In this document: one piece after another, positions 1-7,749 of the stretch
Layout of the letters: each line of letters starts with the position of its first letter
Position numbering within the stretch: position 1 is the first letter of the stretch
Source of the DNA: Oscillospiraceae bacterium
GTDB taxonomy: Bacteria; Bacillota; Clostridia; Oscillospirales; UBA929
Direction of reading: 5' to 3'
NCBI GenBank assembly: GCA_009782385.1
Contig: WRJE01000008.1
Span: forward strand, 1 to 49,816
DNA: 49,816 bases
Position numbers and translations under genes: made by a program
Notes under the pieces: model-generated
The model's database searches: none
What the model saw: the letters and a program-made list of their open reading frames with translations, nothing else
What the model was told of the DNA's origin: nothing

Positions 1-76
1 TTATTCGGAAACCGAAAAGACCGCTAAACACAACACTCTCAATACAAAAGATAAAGACCTCTTTACATATGACAAA

Positions 77-100
77 GACGATTGCTGAAACGCAATCGTC
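77..100 (-). terminator. Putative terminator hairpin of the S8 peptidase pair
   Basis: A perfect 9-bp inverted repeat (GACGATTGC / GCAATCGTC, 6-nt loop) lies 11 bases beyond the stop codon of the downstream S8 peptidase gene. On the minus strand it is followed by only TTTGTC, so the U-tract is weak. The remaining bases 1-76 show nothing I can assign. Confidence 0.5.
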
Positions 101-111
101 TAGTTATTTCT

Positions 112-1281
112 TTAGCTTACAGCTTCAAACATCCTGCTTATATTGATAGTTCCCCCTGTCAGCACTTTTCCTAAATACTGCGCTTTTTTATCCGCATTGG
201 ACAGAATAATATCTTTAATTTCCAAAGCGGTCAGCTCCGGTCTGTAGCCTTTCAATAAAGCGGCAGCTCCTGCCACGTGGGGCGCGGCCATAGAAGTCCC
301 GCTCATATATGTATACCCGCTGCCAAGAGCGGTGCTTAATATATCCGTTCCGGGCGCGGCAATGTCAACGCTTATTTCTCCGTAATTTGAAAATGAAGCC
401 AGATTGTCATTTTGGTCGGCCGCCGCGACCGATATAATATTTTCACTGTCGTAGCTTGAGGGGTAAACCGGCATTATATCATTATTTGAACCGTTGTTTC
501 CGGCGGATACAACTAAAAGTCCGTCATAATTATCTATCGCGTATTTTAGCGAGGATGAAAAAAATCTGCTGCCCCAGCTGCTGTTAATAATTTGTATCCT
601 GTTTCTGTTTGCGTAATCAATGGCGTTAATAGCCGCCGCCATATCAAAAACATTACCTCCGATTTTCAGCGATGCCAACCTCACGACCCAAGAAACCCCT
701 GTTACCCCGATAAAATTATTCCCAACCGCGCCGATTGTCCCCGCAACGTGTGTGCCGTGTCCGGTGTAATCTTCACAATTATTATTGTTTCCTTCAAAAT
801 TCCAACCGCGCTTGCCCTGCCCCCTCGGAGCAAGCCACATATTGTTCATTAAATCCGGGTGGTTAGAATTTATGCCGCTGTCCGTAACGCCGACAACAAC
901 GTCGGGACTTCCTACAGTATAATTCCATGCCGTGGGGCAGTCGGTTTTTTGCAAGCCCCAGAGGTTACCAAAATACGGGTCATTGGGAATGATATGGGGT
1001 TCTAAATGAAAGTCCGGCTCGGCAAATACCACGCACGGATTTTCGTTAAACCTTTCAATCGCGTTTATTACCGCTTGGGGGTCGTTTGTTCTTAAATCAA
1101 TCATAACTATCGCGCCGATATTGCTGCCATTTGCCGGATCGCGGTTTTGAAATAAAATTTCTATGTTGTTAATCTCAATTCCAAAAAGATTGTTTTCAAA
1201 GGAAGCAGGGGAAATTCCTTGAACGCAATCTTTATTTATAGCTATAATCACTCTTCCCGCCACAAAATCATTATAATTCAT
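112..1281 (-). CDS. S8 family (subtilisin-like) serine peptidase, downstream copy
   Basis: A 389-residue subtilase. The first ~105 residues form a propeptide-like region ending in AEPDFHLEPHIIPNDPYF, the usual junction before the catalytic domain. The triad is visible: Asp134 in GVTDSGIN, His175 in GHGTHVAGT and Ser in GTSMAAPHVAG near the C-terminus, with the oxyanion Asn in SAGNNG. No signal peptide or membrane segment is visible, so it is either cytoplasmic or leaves by a non-classical route. Its ATG overlaps the stop of the upstream paralogue (ATGA), so the two are cotranscribed and probably translationally coupled. The paralogues match along their length, implying a tandem duplication. 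Substrate is not predictable. Confidence 0.93.
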   Translation of the reverse strand: MNYNDFVAGRVIIAINKDCVQGISPASFENNLFGIEINNIEILFQNRDPANGSNIGAIVMIDLRTNDPQAVINAIERFNENPCVVFAEPDFHLEPHIIPNDPYFGNLWGLQKTDCPTAWNYTVGSPDVVVGVTDSGINSNHPDLMNNMWLAPRGQGKRGWNFEGNNNNCEDYTGHGTHVAGTIGAVGNNFIGVTGVSWVVRLASLKIGGNVFDMAAAINAIDYANRNRIQIINSSWGSRFFSSSLKYAIDNYDGLLVVSAGNNGSNNDIMPVYPSSYDSENIISVAAADQNDNLASFSNYGEISVDIAAPGTDILSTALGSGYTYMSGTSMAAPHVAGAAALLKGYRPELTALEIKDIILSNADKKAQYLGKVLTGGTINISRMFEAVS

Positions 1282-2441
1282 GATAGCAAGCCCGCCTTTC
1301 TTATCATTTTATTTACGTTCAGTATACCGGACGTTGAGATTTTACCGTGCAGACATCGGTGTCTGTCGGCACTGTGCAAAATGATGTCTTTAATATCCAT
1401 AGCGGTTAAATCCGGCCTGTATCCCTTCAATAGAGCCGCCGCCCCGGTTACATGGGGTGCCGCCATCGAAGTTCCGCTCTTATAGCCGTAAGTACCGTTT
1501 AATGTGGTGCTGAGTATGTTTATGCCGGGGGCGGCTATATCAACGCTTACCGCCCCATAGTTTGAAAAAGGGGCTAGGTGGTTATTGAATCCGACTGCCG
1601 CTACCGATATAATATTTTTACTGTCATATGAGGCGGGATAAGAGGGATAAAGGTCGTTATCCGTGCCGTTGTTTCCGGCAGAGTCTATAAACAGACCGTC
1701 ATACCGCTCTATCGCGAGCTTTAAGGTGTTAGAGAACGCTTTGCTGCCCCAACTGTTATTGAGAATTTTGATTCCATTCTCACGCGCGAATGAGATAGCT
1801 TTGATAGCCGCCGAGGTGCTTAGTTTTTTCGAGCTGCCCCCAATTTTAAGCGCGGCCATTTTTACATTCCAGCACACGCCCGCCGTTCCGATAAAGTTAT
1901 TCCCCACCGCGCCGATAATGCCCGCCACATGAGTGCCGTGACCGAACCCATCCATGGGGTCGCAGTTGTCGTCATAGAAATCCCAACCATAGCCGCCTTT
2001 ACCTTGCGTATCTACCCACATATTGCCGTTAATGTCAGGATGACTATAATCTATGCCGCCGTCTATTACACCGACCGATACGCAGGGACTTCCCGTAAAA
2101 TGATTCCACGCCAAGGGAGCTTTAATTTTAGGCATACCCCAAAGATAGTCATAGTAAGGGTCATTGGGAATGATATGTGTCTCCATATAGTAATCCGGTT
2201 CGGCGTAAAGCACTCTTGGATTTGCCATGAGCTTTTCAATCGCGTTATTTACAGATTCATCCTTCAGCCGGAGCGATATAACCGCTTTTTCCCGAGCCGT
2301 GACATCGTGAAACAGCACTTCTATTTTTTCGAGTTCAATCCCATGAAATAATCGGTCTTCGGAAGTTGGTATATCGGTGTAATCACCGCCGAGAGCGATA
2401 ATTATTTTACGTGTATGAAAATCATTTTGACTATTGATTAT
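1278..2441 (-). CDS. S8 family serine peptidase, upstream copy, with no canonical start codon
   Basis: Subtilase paralogue of the neighbouring gene with an intact triad (GVIDGGIDYSHPD, GHGTHVAGI, GTSMAAPHVTG). The ORF track starts at a GTG at 2318 that has no ribosome site. Reading the same frame upstream, without a stop, gives NDFHTRKIIIALGG, which aligns with NDFVAGRVIIAINK at the start of the paralogue, so coding clearly extends to about 2441. In that frame there is no ATG, GTG or TTG between the TAA and 2318. The best ribosome site (GAGGAGG) sits 5 bases before ATA at 2441, where the paralogue has its ATG. The likely explanations are a mutated start, a rare ATA/ATC start or a sequencing error. 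I place the start at 2441 by homology; the extended product is 387 residues against 389 for the paralogue. Confidence 0.85.
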   Translation of the reverse strand: MINSQNDFHTRKIIIALGGDYTDIPTSEDRLFHGIELEKIEVLFHDVTAREKAVISLRLKDESVNNAIEKLMANPRVLYAEPDYYMETHIIPNDPYYDYLWGMPKIKAPLAWNHFTGSPCVSVGVIDGGIDYSHPDINGNMWVDTQGKGGYGWDFYDDNCDPMDGFGHGTHVAGIIGAVGNNFIGTAGVCWNVKMAALKIGGSSKKLSTSAAIKAISFARENGIKILNNSWGSKAFSNTLKLAIERYDGLFIDSAGNNGTDNDLYPSYPASYDSKNIISVAAVGFNNHLAPFSNYGAVSVDIAAPGINILSTTLNGTYGYKSGTSMAAPHVTGAAALLKGYRPDLTAMDIKDIILHSADRHRCLHGKISTSGILNVNKMIRKAGLLS

Positions 2442-2492
2442 GACCCCCTCCTCATAATCAATAATATGTATGAAGAGTTGTGTTTGTTACGC

Positions 2493-2537
2493 ATATGTCG
2501 AAAAAAGTCCGTAATAATCGGACTTTTTTCGACATAT
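2493..2537. promoter_or_regulatory. 19-bp perfect inverted repeat between divergent genes
   Basis: ATATGTCGAAAAAAGTCCG, a 7-base TAATAAT spacer, then its exact reverse complement. The stem carries an A-tract and T-tract like a bidirectional terminator, yet it lies between two divergently oriented genes rather than at a gene end. It could be a leader attenuator, an operator, or a relic terminator. Confidence 0.7.
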
Positions 2538-2549
2538 AAGATAATTATT

Positions 2550-2579
2550 TTGTAACGCGGTATGATGAGCTGACATAAT
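2550..2579 (+). promoter_or_regulatory. Possible promoter of the Arg/Phe-tailed small protein
   Basis: TTGTAA, 18 bases, CATAAT, placed 66 bases before the start codon and just after the large inverted repeat. The match is moderate only. Confidence 0.35.
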
Positions 2580-2644
2580 ATAAAACAAGATGGGAGGATT
2601 GAATTTTCCCATATCTAAAAACAATAAAAGGAGCAAATTTAATT

Positions 2645-3082
2645 ATGGATCCCAAAAATAATTTTGCGAACGCGCCGATGAATAACCCTATGGCAAACCA
2701 TCCGAATCCATCAATGAGCCAAGATGAAAGCATTGAAAGGATGTATCCGTATGTCCATAGGATGATGAGACCGTATGTTGAAAACGCGAGTTATATGCTC
2801 GCGGACGATGAAGATTTAACCGAGAACAAATTAAATCTTATGGCGGATGATGTGCTTAAAAACAGCGGATTGGCCGACAACCCGCTCCCCGGGCATAACC
2901 TCGGTACGCTCAGTGACCTTGCGAAGGTTATGGTGATGAATAATTTATACGATGACGCTGATGAACTTGACTACCAACAAGACCCGCGCTTCGGATTTTT
3001 CCCGTTCTCTCCGTTTTTCTTTTTCCCGTTTGACGGCAGAAGATTCAGACGCCGCCGCCGCGGAGGCCGCGGTCGCAGATAA
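2645..3082 (+). CDS. Hypothetical small protein with a Phe/Pro and Arg-rich C-terminal tail
   Basis: I do not recognise this 145-residue protein. It starts at ATG behind AAAGGAG. The N-terminus is Asn/Pro/Met-rich (NNPMANHPNPSM). The middle is an acidic helical segment (about residues 28-105). The end is extreme in composition: a Phe/Pro block (FFPFSPFFFFPF) followed by a run of Arg and Gly (RRFRRRRRGGRGRR). It has no signal peptide. The aromatic and cationic tail would suit binding to nucleic acid, anionic polymer or membrane, or a spore-coat-like role, but this is inference from composition. It is divergent from the S8 pair and convergent with the pyruvyl transferase gene, 15 bases apart. 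Confidence 0.75.
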   Translation: MDPKNNFANAPMNNPMANHPNPSMSQDESIERMYPYVHRMMRPYVENASYMLADDEDLTENKLNLMADDVLKNSGLADNPLPGHNLGTLSDLAKVMVMNNLYDDADELDYQQDPRFGFFPFSPFFFFPFDGRRFRRRRRGGRGRR

Positions 3083-3097
3083 GAGTAAATATTGAGT

Positions 3098-4168
3098 TCA
3101 GTGTAACCCCAGCGCGTTTTTCAAAAATCCCAACGACTTATCGCGTTCAATTTCCAATCGCCTGTTGACTTCCGTGTAGTCAATGGGCGATGTGTCTGTT
3201 TCAAAGCGTGAAGATAATCCGAGTGTGTCAAGCAGATTGCCTATACGCGAGCCGCGCTTCTCTTCTCCTCCGCCCGCGCCGCATATAAACGGCTTGTTGA
3301 ATAGAATGGAGAACACCGCGCCGTGAAAAGAATTTGTCAGCACAAAATCCGCGTTTTGGTAAAGCCCCAGAAATTCTTCCGGTCCGGCATCAAGCACAAG
3401 CTCGTCCGCGCCCTTTACGCGGCGGCGAGTACCCGCAAGCTGGACAACTTTACGTCCCATTTCTGCGGCGAGAGGGGAGAGCCGCCCGGGGTCGGAGACA
3501 AAATAACAGAGAGTATAAGGTTCGCGCTGTTTCGGAGCGCGAGCCAACGCGATCCAGTCTCTACCATCCAACAAGAGGGTGGGGTCGAGCGTTACGGGAA
3601 CATCAAGTCCGGCGACATCTTTTATTATGTCCGCGCCGCGCTTCTCCCGCGCGGATATATGCGCGAATTTTGACAAGTAACCCGCCAGCTCCCCGCGCAT
3701 ATCATCGGGTATGGAAGCCGCGCCGAAACTCGGGGCATATGACACGAGCGGCTTTCCGGCGGCGAACGAGAGAAAAAACGAAGGGTCGAACTTTCTGTTT
3801 TCAAAAATGAACGGATTCCATATTTGGTCGCTGCCGCACAAATACGCATCGTATTGCGGCGGGTCGTTCAGCAAGTCTTGGAAACATGAGTAACGCTTTG
3901 TTCCAACATTCATATGCTTGTCTATAAAACCGTGAAAACGGCGCGAACGCCGCGTCAGCGGCGATAAAAACGCCAGTGTATGAAGATTTTTCGGTATGGA
4001 AAAAAAGCCGCCTTGGAACAGGCGGCTCGATTTTTCGGTATGAGGCAGTACATAATTGATTATCTCGCAGTCCGCGCCGATGTTCTGAACAGAGCGCGTG
4101 AGCGCGTAAGCCTGAAGCTGCGCCCCGTAATGGTGAGCGTAATGAAAGGTTATAAGCCCGGTTTTCAT
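3098..4168 (-). CDS. Polysaccharide pyruvyl transferase family protein
   Basis: 356 residues, with the family hallmarks: N-terminal GLITFHYAHHYGAQLQAYAL, a central YLCGSDQIWNP motif and a C-terminal SFHGAVFSILFNKPFI segment. Such enzymes transfer pyruvate from phosphoenolpyruvate to sugars of cell-surface polymers, or act as related surface-glycan modifiers. It is the last gene of a minus-strand run (acpP, deoC, kinase, SprA-like, this gene), 6 bases after the SprA-like gene. Its length is typical. The acceptor sugar is unknown. The separate CsaB domain at 43.2-45.4 kb belongs to the same superfamily but is a different branch. Confidence 0.88.
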   Translation of the reverse strand: MKTGLITFHYAHHYGAQLQAYALTRSVQNIGADCEIINYVLPHTEKSSRLFQGGFFSIPKNLHTLAFLSPLTRRSRRFHGFIDKHMNVGTKRYSCFQDLLNDPPQYDAYLCGSDQIWNPFIFENRKFDPSFFLSFAAGKPLVSYAPSFGAASIPDDMRGELAGYLSKFAHISAREKRGADIIKDVAGLDVPVTLDPTLLLDGRDWIALARAPKQREPYTLCYFVSDPGRLSPLAAEMGRKVVQLAGTRRRVKGADELVLDAGPEEFLGLYQNADFVLTNSFHGAVFSILFNKPFICGAGGGEEKRGSRIGNLLDTLGLSSRFETDTSPIDYTEVNRRLEIERDKSLGFLKNALGLH

Positions 4169-4174
4169 TAAGGA

Positions 4175-4759
4175 TTAAGCTCCTTTTAGCAGCATAGATA
4201 CTGTTTTGCCCATCTGTTCGGCGTATGCGTCAACGACTTTCTCGGGATTTGCCGTGAATTGCGTATAAGTCGTGCCGCCCGAGACATAGACTTTTTTACA
4301 CTCCGGGCAAATATCGGTGTGTATGGCAACGGTTGACATAGCGTTCAAGCCCTTCTCACGGGCTTTCGCACTTTCGTTTGAGACGTGTTCCTGCTCGTGC
4401 GCCCTTACAAGGCTTGCCGCCGCTTCGGGCGCGACATTGGTAGGAGTTTGGAACGAGACGCTCGAATCGTTCGAGCCGTCTTGATAGCGGCGTTCCGCGC
4501 AGGTTTGGCACTGACCGGGTTCGCTCTTCATGCGCGATTTTCCCATAGCGATGCTGTCCTCAACGGGTCTGCCATCGGCGTTATAAAACCCGCTTTTGCC
4601 GACATCTCCGGCGGTAAATTGCAGGACAACGCCGTATTCGAGCGCGGCGGGGACAGAGCCGCTCTGCGGCATGACAGGCGCGGAAACAGGCTCAACGGGC
4701 TTGGAAACCGGAGCTATGCCGGAAATCTGAGGGAAATTTTCTATCGGCGCGATATACAT
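4175..4759 (-). CDS. SprA-related putative metallopeptidase (HExxH)
   Basis: 194 residues. The N-terminal 50 residues are low complexity (Pro/Val/Ser). A zinc-peptidase HEQEH motif lies in the middle (RAHEQEHVSNE). Two CxxC pairs flank it (CQTCAERRYQDG and CPECKKVYVSGG) and could bind a structural metal. The arrangement matches the small SprA-related or CJM1_0395-like family, whose function is not established. No signal peptide is visible. It lies 20 bases downstream of the pyridoxamine kinase gene and just upstream of the pyruvyl transferase gene. Confidence 0.75.
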   Translation of the reverse strand: MYIAPIENFPQISGIAPVSKPVEPVSAPVMPQSGSVPAALEYGVVLQFTAGDVGKSGFYNADGRPVEDSIAMGKSRMKSEPGQCQTCAERRYQDGSNDSSVSFQTPTNVAPEAAASLVRAHEQEHVSNESAKAREKGLNAMSTVAIHTDICPECKKVYVSGGTTYTQFTANPEKVVDAYAEQMGKTVSMLLKGA

Positions 4760-4779
4760 AAAACCACCTCCATGCGATT

Positions 4780-5631
4780 TTACATTTTCAGTTTATAAAG
4801 CAGAGATTCAAATCTGACTCCTTCTGATGAAGATGTACCGTCACCGAACGACAACTCGCAGCATTCACGGACAAATTCGGCGGCGAGTTCGATTGAATCG
4901 GCAAGGGGCTTGCCGTGCATAAGAGAACCGACAACCACCGAGGCGTACAAGTCGCCTGTGCCGTGGAACAACTGTCCCACGTAATCTCTTTCAATGAAGC
5001 CGAAGTCCCCGTGAATACGGTCGAAATACACTTGTCCTATGCGGCAGTGTGTCGGGCGCACGCCCGTAATGATGACCGAACGCTTGCCGCCGCCCGACAA
5101 TTCCTCAAGCCAACGCTTAAAATCTTCGGGTTTTACCGGGGCTGATTCATACGGTTTGCCGAGCAGAATCGACGCTTCGGTTATGTTCGGCGTTATCAGG
5201 TCGGCTTTATCGGCAAGTTCACGCATACGACTGCACATACCGGGTGTATATGTCTTATACGCTTTGCCGTCATCGCCCATGACGGGATCAACAATAATAA
5301 GCGTATTATCATTGGTCTTGAATGTCCCGAAGATGTTTGAAACAACGTCTATCTGTTCCTCACTGCCCAAAAAGCCGCTGTAAAGCGCGTTGAAATTTAG
5401 GTTAAGCTCTTTCCAGTGTTCCGCCGCCTTTATCATGTCGGCGGTCATGTCAAGAAACGTGAAGTTCGGGAATGCCGTATGCGCCGAGAGATAGGCGGTC
5501 GGAAGCGGGCAGCACTGCACGCCCATGGCGGACAGGGTTGGAAGCGCGACGGTTAGGGAACAGCGTCCGAAGCCGGACATATCATGTATAGCCGCAACGC
5601 GGGTAATTGGTTCGTTAGTGGGGGTAAACAT
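4780..5631 (-). CDS. Pyridoxamine/pyridoxal kinase (ribokinase-like fold)
   Basis: 283 residues. The N-terminal AAIHDMSGFGRCSL and CPLPTAYLSAHT segments are typical of bacterial pyridoxal/pyridoxamine kinases. The later VDPVMGDDGKAY and GTGDLYASVVVG blocks form the phosphate and catalytic regions (the GTGD aspartate is the base in this fold). It would phosphorylate vitamin B6 vitamers in the salvage route to pyridoxal phosphate, the cofactor used by the NifS encoded in this window. It is 12 bases downstream of deoC in the same operon. Confidence 0.88.
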   Translation of the reverse strand: MFTPTNEPITRVAAIHDMSGFGRCSLTVALPTLSAMGVQCCPLPTAYLSAHTAFPNFTFLDMTADMIKAAEHWKELNLNFNALYSGFLGSEEQIDVVSNIFGTFKTNDNTLIIVDPVMGDDGKAYKTYTPGMCSRMRELADKADLITPNITEASILLGKPYESAPVKPEDFKRWLEELSGGGKRSVIITGVRPTHCRIGQVYFDRIHGDFGFIERDYVGQLFHGTGDLYASVVVGSLMHGKPLADSIELAAEFVRECCELSFGDGTSSSEGVRFESLLYKLKM

Positions 5632-5643
5632 TATAGCTCCTTC

Positions 5644-6300
5644 TTATGTGATTGACTTGATTATTTCCACCGAAGCGGACGCGCCGATTCTGTCGGCTCC
5701 CGCTTCGAGCATTGCGAGCGCATCGGGCAAAGCGCGTATGCCGCCGGCGGCTTTGACTAAAAGCCCGCCTGATGCGTGTTTCATCAGTTTAACGTCTTCG
5801 GCGGTCGCGCCGCCGGAAGAAAACCCGGTCGAGGTTTTAACGAAATGCGCTCCCGCTTGTTTGCACAGAGAGCAAGCGCGTTCTTTTTCGTTGTCTGTCA
5901 GCAGACAAGCCTCGATTATAACCTTTACGGTCGCGCCGTCCGCGGCTTTCACCACGGCTTTTATGTCCTCAAGAACTTCGCTGTCGCGTCCGGATTTCAA
6001 AAGCCCTACGGCAATCACCATATCGACTTCGTCCGCGCCGTCACGAACCGCCTGTTCCGTCTCAAAGGCTTTGACGGCTGTGCTTGAAGCTCCAAGGGGG
6101 AATCCGGCAACCGTGCAGACCATGACATTGCTGTCTTTCAGCAGTTTCGCGGCAAACGGCACATAAACCGGATTGACGCATACGGAAGCGAAACCGTAAT
6201 CCATTGCCTGTCGGCAGAGGATTTCAATCTGTTCCGGCGTCGCATCGGGTTTTAGGATTGTGTGATCGATTTTTGAGGCAAGAGCCTCACGCGTTATCAT
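5644..6300 (-). CDS. deoC: Deoxyribose-phosphate aldolase
   Basis: 218 residues, the usual length. [11 protein letters not shown] near the N-terminus, [10 protein letters not shown] with the active-site Asp93, the Schiff-base Lys155 in [12 protein letters not shown], and the second lysine Lys183 in KAAGGIR are all present. It cleaves 2-deoxyribose-5-phosphate to glyceraldehyde-3-phosphate and acetaldehyde in deoxynucleoside catabolism. The gene overlaps the end of the acyl carrier protein gene by 14 bases, so translation is coupled. Pairing with acpP is unusual, because no other nucleoside-salvage genes are nearby. Confidence 0.95.
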   Translation of the reverse strand: MITREALASKIDHTILKPDATPEQIEILCRQAMDYGFASVCVNPVYVPFAAKLLKDSNVMVCTVAGFPLGASSTAVKAFETEQAVRDGADEVDMVIAVGLLKSGRDSEVLEDIKAVVKAADGATVKVIIEACLLTDNEKERACSLCKQAGAHFVKTSTGFSSGGATAEDVKLMKHASGGLLVKAAGGIRALPDALAMLEAGADRIGASASVEIIKSIT

Positions 6301-6520
6301 CTATATACCTCGCAACGTCGGAAACGGTCTTGAACTGGGCTATTTCGTCTTCTTCGATGACAACTCCGAACTCCTCTTCAATGCTCATCATAAGCTCGAT
6401 AACATCAAGCGAGTCCGCGTCTAAATCTTCTGAAATGTTGGTGTTTTCAGTAATTTTATCCTCATCGATATCCAACTGTGCGGCAAGCAGCTCCCTGACC
6501 TTGTCAACTGAGGGCTTCAT
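6287..6520 (-). CDS. acpP: Acyl carrier protein
   Basis: 77 residues. The phosphopantetheine site is Ser37 in [14 protein letters not shown], followed by the acidic helix [14 protein letters not shown]. The ribosome site is AAGGAGG, 6 bases from ATG. It carries growing acyl chains in fatty-acid synthesis. No fab genes are adjacent; it heads an operon with deoC. A genome may have more than one ACP, so this may be a secondary copy. Confidence 0.95.
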   Translation of the reverse strand: MKPSVDKVRELLAAQLDIDEDKITENTNISEDLDADSLDVIELMMSIEEEFGVVIEEDEIAQFKTVSDVARYIDDNA

Positions 6521-6618
6521 ACACTTCCTCCTTGTTTCGCGCGGCGATTAACCTTGCGTACATAGTAACAGTATATACGATAAGGCTTGTACAATGCAAT
6601 ACTTTTTTGAAAATTATT

Positions 6619-7749
6619 TTATCTTAGTCCTCTTATTTGCGTCACTCTGCGCTTTGCCGTGTCCGCCCTGTCGCGTGAGAGGACAGCGCGTGATACGAGA
6701 GTGTCCTCAAGGGTTCTAACCTCGCCTTTCAGCCTTGTCTCCAGCGCGTAATACGACATATACATCAGATGGTCGCGCAGGAACAACTCCCTAAGCCCGG
6801 ACATCTCGGCATAGGTCAGCAGCCCCACGGATGTGCCGTACTCGAGACCTCTATCCCATGTAAAGCCTTCGTCCTGCCCGTCAACATAACCCAGAACACG
6901 CAGAAGCATGGTGGCAAACTGTGCCGCGTCCGCCGCCCTGTTAGGGTCAAAAAGCGTCCCGCCGACACCCTGTGTATAGCCTTTCATGTATGCGTATTCC
7001 ATGGCGTTCGCCGCCCAGTCAGGGACATCTGTAAAGGCTCTCCCTCCGGTGTAAGCGTCCGCCATATCGCGCTCGCCCAATAAGGTCAGCGTCATGTAAA
7101 CCATTTGTACGCGCGTCACGTTCAACTCAAGCTCAAAACCCCTGCCAGTGCCTTGGACAAGCCCCATATCAAAGAGAGCTTGCGCGAGGTCGGTGTATTT
7201 AGGTTTATAAGCGGGCGCAGCCAAGACATACTGCCCGTTGACAAGCACTGTGGACGGCGCGGAGAATGTCATCAGCGCGCCGCTGTCCGCCAACAAGAAT
7301 TTGCGGTTAAGCGCGAGCGCGGTATCCGCCGCGCTGTCCGCCCCGATGTTCAAGTCAACGGCGGGCTTGGACAGCTTCGCGCCGCCGGACATCAGTACGA
7401 CAAGCGAACCCTGTCCGAGTGACAGCGTATGCCCCGGGAGGGCTGTAAGCGTGACATCCTTGCCGCCTGTTCCCTTTACGGCTTCCGCGATTTTGTCACT
7501 GACGGCATTTATAACGGCGGGTGACGATGCGAGAGCGGCTTCCGGGCTAAGCTGCTTATTTTTTTCGGTCAAGGCCGCGTTGGCGAGCTTTGACGCTTCG
7601 GCGGTCATCGCGGGAGTAAACTTGTCAAGCAGGTAACTCAGCGTTATCAGCGGATTAGAGGGAGAACCCGGTTCACCCGCCGCGAGCGCGGTAATCAAAA
7701 CCCCCAAGAGGGCAATCGCGAGGCAAAACGCAAGAATGCGTTTTATCAT
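6619..7749 (-). CDS. S-layer homology (SLH) domain surface protein
   Basis: 376 residues. The N-terminus (MIKRILAFCLAIALLGVLITALAA) is a Sec signal peptide. After an unrecognised region of about 150 residues come SLH-type repeats: KYTDLAQALFDMGLVQGTG, AFTDVPDWAANAMEYAYMKG with GGTLFDPNRAADAAQFATMLLRVLG, and a weaker third repeat. SLH domains bind pyruvylated secondary cell-wall polymer; the CsaB-type enzyme that makes that modification is encoded at 43.2-45.4 kb. The ATG overlaps the stop of the upstream dehydrogenase gene (ATGA), an odd partner for a secreted protein. The C-terminal tail is Arg-rich. Confidence 0.88.
   Translation of the reverse strand: MIKRILAFCLAIALLGVLITALAAGEPGSPSNPLITLSYLLDKFTPAMTAEASKLANAALTEKNKQLSPEAALASSPAVINAVSDKIAEAVKGTGGKDVTLTALPGHTLSLGQGSLVVLMSGGAKLSKPAVDLNIGADSAADTALALNRKFLLADSGALMTFSAPSTVLVNGQYVLAAPAYKPKYTDLAQALFDMGLVQGTGRGFELELNVTRVQMVYMTLTLLGERDMADAYTGGRAFTDVPDWAANAMEYAYMKGYTQGVGGTLFDPNRAADAAQFATMLLRVLGYVDGQDEGFTWDRGLEYGTSVGLLTYAEMSGLRELFLRDHLMYMSYYALETRLKGEVRTLEDTLVSRAVLSRDRADTAKRRVTQIRGLR

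Noticed and set aside
4385-4798. 137-residue plus-strand ORF opposite the SprA-like gene
   Set aside because: It is a shadow frame of the SprA-like CDS, which has the recognisable HExxH motif and is flanked by operon neighbours on its strand.
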